A stretch of 14,410 bases of DNA, taken from Spirogloea muscicola. Its lineage: Eukaryota; Streptophyta; Zygnematophyceae; Spirogloeales; Spirogloeaceae. The stretch lies in assembly GCA_009602725.1 (NCBI GenBank), contig WELB01000472.1, forward strand, positions 1 to 14,410. Reading direction: 5' to 3'. Made by a program: the position numbers and the translations under genes. Every line of letters begins with the position of its first letter. Within the stretch, counting starts at the first letter, position 1. The notes under the pieces were generated by a model. The model saw only the letters and a program-made list of their open reading frames with translations. It was not told the DNA's origin and ran no database searches. Shown here piece after piece: positions 8,691-14,410 of the stretch.

Positions 8691-9110
8691 GTGCTCGCCC
8701 ATTGAGGATAGGGGCTGGAAAAGCCAGCCCAAAAAATAACGAACAGAGTACGAGAAGGGGGCCAGGGGAAGCGCTAAGAAAAAGCACACAAAGAAATAAA
8801 GCAGCTACGAAGCACTCAGTAACCCCTGCTAAGTCTCAGATTCTAGACGCTAGGTTCCTGGAAGTGGGTCCCCTGGCCAGAGCCAGAGGCAGCAGCGAGG
8901 GCTCTGCCAGGCTGCTGCCTCTGGCTCTGGCCAGGGGACCCACTTCAACGAGCCTAGCATCTCCGACCGGCGGCTGCTTAGCAGAGGTTACTGAGTGATT
9001 AGTAGCTGCTATGTATCTATTTCTTAGCGCTTCCCCTGGCCCCCTTCTCGTACTCTGTTCATTCTTTTTCGGGCTGGTTTTTCCAGCCCCTATTCTCAAT
9101 GGGCGAGCAC
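8691..9110. repeat. Large inverted repeat (~200-bp arms, 14-nt loop)
   Basis: The left arm (8691-8896) starts GTGCTCGCCCATTGAGGATA. The right arm (8911-9110) is its imperfect reverse complement, ending CAATGGGCGAGCAC. The tip is perfect: AGCCAGAGGCAGCAGC (8881-8896) against GCTGCTGCCTCTGGCT (8911-8926). The outer ~85 nt and inner ~45 nt are near identical, the middle more diverged. Each arm is an element 3' tail: the right arm continues, in sense, the - strand fragment ending at 9113; the left arm faces it on the + strand. Confidence 0.9.
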
Positions 9111-9112
9111 TT

Positions 9113-9357
9113 TCTCTGCCAGCACGAAGGTGCAGCGCGCGGGCCATAGACCTCTGACAGCGAGACGGCCAGGCGCATACTATCACTTGCGCCAGCAACC
9201 CGGCTGCAGGAAAGTCTACCGGCTCCCCATGGAAGCGACGGGCGATGGTGTGGCGGGCGAGCTGGGTGAGCAGCTCGAGCCACCGAGCGCCCAGCGCCCC
9301 ATGTCAATTGCCAACGGGAAGAACTCGTCTTCCCGCGGATGGTGAGCGTACTTGAGC
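9113..9357 (-). pseudogene. Second partial endonuclease/C-terminus, tandem to the next copy
   Basis: Reading down the - strand from 9357, different frames give LKYAHHPREDEFFPLAIDM, then ARWLELLTQLARHTIARRF and QRSMARALHLRAGR. They match KYSDHPVGDEFVPLAVDV and WLDLLHRLA in the adjacent copy (9361-10682) and the QRS..ALH.RAGRAL helix elsewhere. At least two frameshifts. It ends right after HLRAGR, where the tail module begins, so the last ~25 codons and the LTRGY stop are missing. Confidence 0.7.
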
Positions 9358-9360
9358 TCT

Positions 9361-10682
9361 TTACATTGAAGCCGGGCTGCTCGCCCTGCTGCCTGAGGCG
9401 GTGGGCCGCTGCACGCCGCGCAAGGCGGTGAAGCAAGTCAAGCCAGTTTGTGCCAAAAGCTCCGTGCACGTCGACTGCCAGTGGAACAAACTCGTCTCCC
9501 ACCGGGTGGTCTGAGTATTTCCGTTCCTTTGCGCCCGCCGCTTGGCAGACTGCATAGCCCGCCTCCTCCGAGGAGCGTTTGGCGCTGCTGGTAACAAAGC
9601 AGTCAGTCGTGACAACGGCGGCAATGAGTTGAGGTCCCCCGCCCAACGGGCTGGCGACGAGATCGGCGCGCCGGGTGTGGATGCAGCCATCCGCCCCAGC
9701 GGTCGGAGGCATGATGCTGGTATTCTCGAGCGCCACCGTGCAACGGCCTCAACAAAGATACCAAACATTGCATTCATCAGCAGGTCGTGTGTTCCTGTCC
9801 GCTCCCCGCCCCGTGCGCACCTGAGCATGTGAGCTGCCAACGATGCTGCGTCTGAAGTGCGCTCCCCGCACTCACACTGCTGTACCCCACTGAGGCAGGG
9901 TGGGTGGAGGCCGAGGAGGCGTTGCACCGCCGTACGGAAGGCGTCATCGGGCATTTGGAGCGCGTCGTGGATCGGCAGGGCAGACAACCAAGCTGCCGCC
10001 CCTGGTGAGGATGCCGAGAGCAACCGCGCGCGCCCCCGGAGGTCGGCCGATGGCAAGAGCCCCATCGCCGTGGTGAAGGAGGCCGCATCTACCTCTGCCA
10101 TGAAGCGAGCTTGGGCCCGGAGGTCGGCCGTGCGTGCGAGGTGCGCGAACGGGACGGCCCGTGGCACCAGAGCGGGGTGATCTGCAAGCAGCGCATCCCG
10201 GGCTGAGCGGAGAGCTGCCTGGAAGGGCAACGTGCCAGTCTCCACGTCCGCTGCCGCCTGCTCCAGAAGGCGACCCCCATGCCGGATGAAATGCTGGGCC
10301 ACCGAAGCGGCAACCTGCGCCCAGCTCCCCAGGTGTGCTGCCCGGCAGGCACGAGCCAGCCGACGGCAGCCCAGACCGCCGCGGCTCACAGGCAGGGAGG
10401 CCTGGTGCACGGCAGCCGGAGTCGCCAGGAAGGCCGGGTGTTGGACCTGGGCCGCTGTGCTGCAAGGATACCTGCATCAATAGTTGCATAGGCGGCCCGC
10501 GCCGCCAGGGAGGGGGGGAGGGCTCGAGCCAGGTACAGGTGACGTTGCACAATGCTGCGCGTCAGCAAGGCGAGCCCTAGCTGCATGTCGCGCAGCTCAG
10601 GGAGGCGGGCCGCCGGCTTGAGGTGCTCCTGCAGCTTGCCGCGCAGCTGCTCGTCCACGAAGGCCGGGCTGGCTTTGTTTTG
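9361..10682 (-). pseudogene. Broken non-LTR retrotransposon ORF: RT C-terminus, zinc knuckle, restriction-like endonuclease
   Basis: From 10682 downward: DMQLGLALLTRSIVQRHLYLA, a frameshift near 10455, SLPVSRGGLGCRRLARACRA (typical region after the reverse-transcriptase core), and a CCHC-like knuckle CECG..HMLRC at 9817-9876. ERTGTHDLLMNAMFGI follows, then a second frameshift near 9738, the endonuclease segment HTRRADLVASPLGG..LIAAVVTTD, KERKYSDHP, and GDEFVPLAVDVHGAFG, ending at GEQPGFNV. The better-kept copy (12417-13862) has MDVVLTD where this one has AAVVTTD, so the presumed catalytic Asp is lost. The polymerase core and everything 5' of it are absent. The 5' edge abuts a GGC-repeat tract. 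A dead, 5'-truncated insertion. Confidence 0.85.
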
Positions 10683-10775
10683 AGGTCGAGGCCGCCGCCG
10701 CGGCCGCCGCCGCTGCCGCCGCCGCCGCCANGTCGCCACGCCGCCCGCCGCCGCCGCTGCCGCCCTCGCCTCCGC
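10682..10775. repeat. GCC/CCG triplet-rich low-complexity tract with one N
   Basis: A run of CCG/GCC triplets, with an ambiguous base at 10731. The long frames through it on both strands (poly-Arg, poly-Ala, poly-Pro) are compositional artefacts. It marks the edge between the - strand copy and the + strand material to the right; its true length may be mis-assembled. Confidence 0.8.
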
Positions 10776-11186
10776 CGCCCCGCTCCCCGTTGCCCCAACC
10801 GCGCCTTCTTGGCGCCGCCGGCGGAGCCGGAGCCCGAAGTTGTTGCAGGCGAAGCACCTCTGTGAGGCGGTCAGGGCGCCGCGCCCCCGAATCAAGACGA
10901 AGCGGCAGGCCCCTGCCGCGCCTCAGCGATTTGTGCAGTGCCCAACTGTCCGAAAACCTGCAAGAACAACAAGGGTCTCAAAATCCCCGCGCACTCCTGC
11001 CCCAGGGCGTGTCAGCCCCGTCGGCACGGCGCCTGCTGTGGCCGTCGCGGCGTTCGCCCCCATCCCTTCTGTCCGGGCTGTTTCAGCGCAGGAGCAAGTC
11101 ACGGAGGAGCACATTGCCTCCCGCCCCTGAGACGCATGGGGCACCTGCTCTCCACCTCCGCCCTTGATGAGTGAAGGGCCCACAGA
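10776..11186 (+). other. Unassigned, Cys-rich coding-like stretch (possible element N-terminus)
   Basis: No convincing gene. One + frame from ~10932 to 11174 is cysteine-rich: CAVPNCPKTCKNNKGL, PAHSCPRACQPRR, GACCGRRG and PFCPGC. The part CPKTCKNNKGLKIPAHSC loosely resembles a decayed C2HC finger of the kind at the N-terminus of R2-like retrotransposons, but the spacing is not canonical. Other frames are open too, as expected for GC-rich DNA. It may be 5' sequence of a + strand element copy. Confidence 0.3.
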
Positions 11187-11190
11187 GGCC

Positions 11191-11296
11191 CTGTTCATTC
11201 TTTTTTGAATTGGCCTCCTTTTCAATTCATGCGCCCCGCGCGCCTTCTCTCTTTTGGGCTGGCTTGTCCAGCCCCTATCCTCAATGGGCGAGCCCT
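11191..11296 (-). repeat. Element tail module, - orientation, with internal insert
   Basis: On the + strand CTGTTCATTCTTTTTT, then a ~45-nt insert, then CTTTTGGGCTGGCTTGTCCA and GCCCCTATCCTCAATGGGCGA. This is the reverse complement of the 8691 module. The insert holds its own small hairpin, GAATTG (11207-11212) / CAATTC (11223-11228), and a CGCCCCGCGCGCC tract. Confidence 0.75.
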
Positions 11297-11337
11297 TTCA
11301 ATTTCTTCCACAGAGGTGCACCCGCTTATTCCTTCGG

Positions 11338-12180
11338 ATACTCTGTCCATTGGGCGCGATGCTGGCCTTGATGTTCCTGTGTGTGCGCCTCCCGTGGCAG
11401 AAGGGCCGCAGCTGCAACAACCCGCCGTGCCGCCGCCCCCCCCCACCATCCTCATCTCCCGTGCCGTCCACACCCGCCCCGCTGTTGTCACCACCCTCAC
11501 CCTCCCCGCCGTCTCCGACACCGCCGGCGTCGCCGACTCCGGCGCCACCACCGTCGCCGCCGTGGTCGCCGCCGCCTCCCCCGCGCCCCCCTCCGCTAAG
11601 CCAGCCATCGCCTCGTCCTCGCCGCCACTTCCTCTGTCTGAGCCTTTACGGTGCCGGCACTGTCAACGCCCCTGGCCAACCCAGCGTGCTCGGACTTCGC
11701 ACGAGCGCGCTTGCCAGCAGCAGGACAATCGTGCTGCGCAGACGCGGGCCACGTCCGCAGCGGGCGGCCGCGGCCGCGGTGGCAGCCCAGGCTGGCGTGT
11801 CCCACCAGGGCCGACCCCTCCAGGTCCCCACCACTGGCAATGGGCGGCGGACCTTCACCTGGATGCGGTCCACCGGCAGGAGGCTCTCCCACTCCTGCGC
11901 CATGTGCCGCGATGGGCACGCCCACACCTGCGCCGCGCCCTCCGCCCCGTTCTGCAGTGAATCGTGGTCGACCACAGGGACGCGGCCGCCTGAAAAGTCG
12001 TCATCCTCTTCCCCAGGCTGCTGCTCGGGCGAGCACCCCCCCAGGGCCACGGCCAAGGCCACCAGCTGCTCCTGGACCGCATCTACCTCTTTGAGTGCGG
12101 GCAATGGGAGGAGCTCCTGGCTCGGCACGACGCTGCAGTGGCTGCGGCCACGGCAGGCCGCCGCATTTCGCAGACAGTGC
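11338..12180 (+). pseudogene. 5' part of a retrotransposon ORF with C2HC zinc finger (+ strand)
   Basis: An open frame runs through a Pro/Ala/Val-rich stretch into LRCRHCQRPWPTQRARTSHE and RAC, a C-x2-C-x12-H-x3-C finger at 11652-11714, followed by a basic Gly/Arg segment. Such a nucleic-acid-binding finger near the N-terminus is typical of retrotransposons with restriction-like endonucleases. The frame stops at 11960. In another frame (about 12010-12150) LLLGRAPPQGHGQGHQLL and FECGQWEELLARHDAAVAAA resembles the linker before the reverse-transcriptase domain in algal elements, so at least one frameshift is needed. At ~12185 it switches to a 3' tail without any RT or endonuclease sequence. Assignment to the same family as its neighbours is inferred. 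Confidence 0.6.
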
Positions 12181-12330
12181 CTTCGCCTGCTAAGCAGCCG
12201 CAGATCAGAGATGCTAGGCTCCTGGAAGTGGGTCCCCTGGCCAGAGCCAGAGAAGGAAGCGCGGCCAGATTGACTGGTGGCTGGGAGAGGCCAGCCCAAA
12301 AGAATGGACAAAGTCAACCGAAGCGGCTGC
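12181..12330 (+). repeat. Element 3' tail, + orientation, with second-type hairpin
   Basis: CCTGCTAAGCAGCC, GATGCTAGGCTCCTGGAAGT and GGGTCCCCTGGCCAGAGCCAG match both arms near the centre of the 8691-9110 inverted repeat. GAAGCGCGGCCAGATTGACT and the hairpin GGCTGGGAGAGGCCAGCCC (12279-12297) match 8413-8475. Confidence 0.8.
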
Positions 12331-12416
12331 TGATATTAAAGAATCGGCTGTAAACTGCCAGCCAGATGCATACAGGTGTTCATGACGGAGCTAAAGGCTA
12401 GGCAGACAGGGCGCCC
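12331..12416. other. Spacer with a TGTAA motif
   Basis: Lies between the + strand tail and the end of the - strand copy. TGTAA at 12349-12353 on the + strand is the consensus chlorophyte polyadenylation signal and sits about 40 nt after the tail hairpin, so it could serve the + strand element; a five-base match can be chance. The part next to 12416 should be the 3' UTR of the - strand copy. Confidence 0.3.
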
Positions 12417-13862
12417 TCAATACCCCCGTGTCAGCAGTAGGGAGTCAGATGAGCTGAGGGGAGGAAGACCCCGCTGCGCAAACCAGAGGCTGCTGCAAGG
12501 GCGCGACCAGCCCGGCGATGCAAAGCAATCGCCTGGGACCGCTGTAGGGACATAGACAAGCGCATACGGTAGCAGGACACAAGACTCAAAGGCACCGAGC
12601 CACCGGGAAGGGCTGCACCCCGTTTCCGGCGCCGCTGGTCAGCTTTAGAGGCCAGCAGCGAAAGTAACGAGGACCACCGACCCCCGTAACACCCGTGGAT
12701 GTCCATGGCCAGGGGGTAAAAGGTATCACCCGCCGGGCGGTCCTTGTACTTGTTCAACTTCTTCTGTTCGGCCACCTTCACAGCATAGCTGGTCTCAGGA
12801 GTAATGGGGCCCTTCGTCCGGAAGCTGTCGGTTAGAACGACGTCCATGAGGAGCCGCTTGCCACCTCCCAGGGGGATGCCAACCAGATCGACACGCCTCG
12901 TCCGAGGGACCCCATTGCGGAGCTGGACGGGCATCACCCCGGTGCTCTCCAACCCCACTTGATATCCCGCCTCCTTGACGATGCCATACATGGCGTCACG
13001 GAGGAGGTTGTGGAAGCCCGTGCGCTCACTGCCTCTGGCACACCTGAGCATGTGCTCACTCATGAGCAATGCATCATGCTCGATACGCCCACATTCACAC
13101 TGGGTCACCCCTGCCAAGCACAGGGATGGTAAGCCAAGGCGGCGGCGCATAGCATCGCAAAACAAAGCATTCTCCATCCGCAAGCCCGCATGCAAAGGCA
13201 AAGCGCGGAGCCACTCAGACGCTCCCAGAGACGAAACAGATAGGAGCCGAGCCTGGCCTCGAGCATCATGGAGGAGACTCCGGAGACGCTCCAGTGGTTG
13301 CTCGTCTGCAGCACGGGGAAACCGCGATTGAGCCTTAACATCAGAAACGTCGGCCCCGGCAGCAAAACCAACAGGCTCATTCACCATAGGCGGGTATGCG
13401 GCAAAGAGGTCCTGTTGGCATGCTTTGAGAGTCACTTGGAAAGGCAGACTCCCCTGAACCACGTTACTGATGTGAGGCGCCAATACACGTTGTTGCTCAA
13501 GGAGGAATCGTCCAGATAAGGACGAAGCCACTTGAGCCCAACAGCCAAGGTACGCTGGTCTGCATAAGCGGACCAAGGGGCGACAACCAAGCCCACCGTG
13601 GCGTATGGGCAGCGTACATGCACCAGTGCTGCTGGAGACTGCTCTAGGAGTGGGTGAGCAATCAGATCAGCAAGGCATTGCTGAAGCTTGACATCAATGG
13701 ATGCATAGATAGCATCCAAGCTGACCGACGGTGGGATCGTACGCAGGAGGTAGCACGGCCGCTGTGCCACACTCCTGGTCAAAATGGCCATTGCCAACTG
13801 AGAGTCCCCGAGGCTGGGGAGCTCTGGCAGGACCTGCATGTATCCTTGGAGACGAGCAAGGA
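12417..13862 (-). pseudogene. Best-preserved non-LTR retrotransposon 3' half: RT C-terminus, zinc knuckle, restriction-like endonuclease
   Basis: The 5' part reads LPELPSLGDSQLAMAILTRS and continues to about 13590, where one frameshift is needed. Then LCRPAYLGCWAQ leads a 381-codon frame. CECG(x11)HMLRC at 13040-13099 is a CCHC-like knuckle, followed by GSERTGFHNLLRDAMYGI. The endonuclease signature is RRVDLVGIPLGGGKRLLMDV, VLTD and EQKKLNKYKD (about 12737-12895), fitting PD-(D/E)XK with the Asp and Lys present, then FYPLAMDIHGCYGGRWSSLL and the C-terminal helix YRMRLSMSLQRSQAIALHRR. A second frameshift near 12460 hides the family ending SLLLTRGY, whose stop is at 12417-12419. It is truncated before the polymerase active site. 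The order RT, knuckle, endonuclease is known from R2-, CRE-, NeSL- and Dualen-type elements; which clade this is cannot be told without the RT core. Confidence 0.88.
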
Positions 13863-14195
13863 CAAGGCTGAGGGAGCCTGAGTGCGAACGACTAGGACTA
13901 AGACATCAGCCAGGGATCGCTCAGTAACCTCTAGACAGGAGATGCAGGTCCGAGAAGCTAGCTGGCGGAAAGACGTCGCCCTGACGGAAGCCGGAGGCCG
14001 CCGCCAAAGCTCGGCCTGCGCGCAAGTGAACCGCGAAGGCGAGGGACCGCTGCATCGAGACGGCCAAACGAATACGGAAAACCTGAGCGAGGGACCCGGC
14101 TACGTTGAAGCCGGGCTGCTCGCCCTGCTGCCCGAAGATGAGCTCGCCCATAGAGCTCGCCCAGGCGGCGGGCCGCTGCACGCCGCTCCAGAAGA
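13863..14195 (-). pseudogene. 3' fragment of retrotransposon ORF with 3' UTR
   Basis: On the - strand: a scrap of RRAAARRL, then QQGEQPGFNVAGSLAQVFRI in one frame, RLAVSMQRSLAFAVHLRAGR, LAAASGFRQGDVFPP and SDLHLLSRGY with stop at 13921-13923, then ~57 nt of 3' UTR to 13863. There it runs, in the same orientation, directly into the truncated 5' end of the next copy. Nearly identical to 8476-8690 over the shared part. Internal duplication of GAGCTCGCCCA around 14140-14162. Confidence 0.8.
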
Positions 14196-14252
14196 AGGTG
14201 CTCGCCCACTGAGAAGAGGGGCTGGCAAAGCCAACCCAAAAAGAATGGACAA
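14191..14252 (+). repeat. Element tail module (hairpin), + orientation
   Basis: GAAGAAGGTGCTCGCCCACT, then GGGGCTGGCAAAGCCAACCC and AAAAAGAATGGACAA; the same left boundary and tail as at 8688-8746. One stem position (C-A) is mispaired here. Confidence 0.8.
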
Positions 14253-14334
14253 TGTTCAAAGCCAAAGAAAGAGGTGCTGAAAAAGGACTACACTACAAAG
14301 TGCAAGATGGTGCAGAGGAGATGCAGATGGCTGC
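14253..14334 (-). other. Probable 3' UTR of the next element copy
   Basis: Noncoding stretch between the tail module and the C-terminus at 14335. No other feature seen. Confidence 0.4.
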
Positions 14335-14410
14335 TCAGTATCCACGTGTGAGCAACAGCAGGTCAGAGTAACTCGAAGCAGGAGAAGCGGCACTTTGCCG
14401 AGACCCGGAA
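14335..14410 (-). pseudogene. C-terminal end of another retrotransposon copy, entering from the right edge
   Basis: The - strand frame from the window edge reads SGSRQSAASPASSYSDLLLL and TRGY with stop at 14335-14337. This lines up with SGFRQGDVFPPASFSDLHLL SRGY of the copy at 13863-14195. The rest lies outside the window. Confidence 0.65.

Noticed and set aside
8141-9110. CRISPR-like array of repeats
   Set aside because: Repeats vary in spacing, orientation and length, and coincide with retroelement tails; the host is eukaryotic.
10577-10895. Arg-, Ala- and Pro-repeat proteins on both strands
   Set aside because: Products of the triplet-rich tract in any frame, interrupted by an N.
11646-12317. 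223-codon - strand frame
   Set aside because: Antisense of the zinc-finger piece; the + strand shows a regular C-x2-C-x12-H-x3-C finger, the - strand shows nothing recognisable.
7800-14410. One intact autonomous retrotransposon
   Set aside because: No RT active-site motif in any frame, several frameshifts, and 5' and 3' parts belonging to copies on opposite strands.
1-14410. tRNA, rRNA or snRNA genes
   Set aside because: No cloverleaf with a T-loop consensus and no rRNA or snRNA core recognised by eye; a dedicated scan was not possible.

Overview
The window looks like nuclear DNA of a green alga (Chlorophyta; I cannot name the genus). The first half carries a gene split into many exons with GT-AG introns and moderately GC-rich coding sequence. 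Its protein matches the plant and green-algal Mediator subunit MED33 (MED5-like; REF4/RFR1 in Arabidopsis). The identification rests on family motifs recalled from memory, but these recur in the right order across thirteen introns whose phases all agree.

Left part, 1-7292, + strand: 14 exons of the MED33 gene. The 5' end, roughly the first 100-150 codons, lies upstream of the window. Joining the exons I propose gives 4005 nt, i.e. 1334 codons plus a stop at 7290-7292, with no internal stop. Exon 14 (6185-7292) codes for the whole C-terminal quarter without interruption.

Middle, 7293-7800: 3' flank of MED33 with no other gene; it ends in a perfect 10-bp hairpin.

Right part, 7800-14410: a pile-up of broken copies of one family of non-LTR (LINE-type) retrotransposons with a restriction-like endonuclease. 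No copy is intact and no reverse-transcriptase active site (YADD-like) is visible. I see at least seven coding remnants. One is a + strand C-terminal scrap (7884-8140). Five are - strand pieces: 8527-8690, 9113-9357, 9361-10682, 12417-13862 and 13921-14195, plus another C-terminus entering at 14335-14410. One is a + strand 5' piece with a C2HC zinc finger (11338-12180). The remnants are glued together by a short module that starts GTGCTCGCCCATTGAG and contains a hairpin (GGGCTGG..CCAGCCC) followed by AAAAAGAATGGACAA. It occurs in both orientations with a nearly constant left boundary. Two such tails face each other at 8691-9110 as a ~200-bp inverted repeat.

Functionally, MED33 is the only host gene here. 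The retroelement remnants appear to be dead insertions, downstream of and partly convergent with it. The most unusual signal is the mobile 3'-tail module and the chimeric joins it makes.
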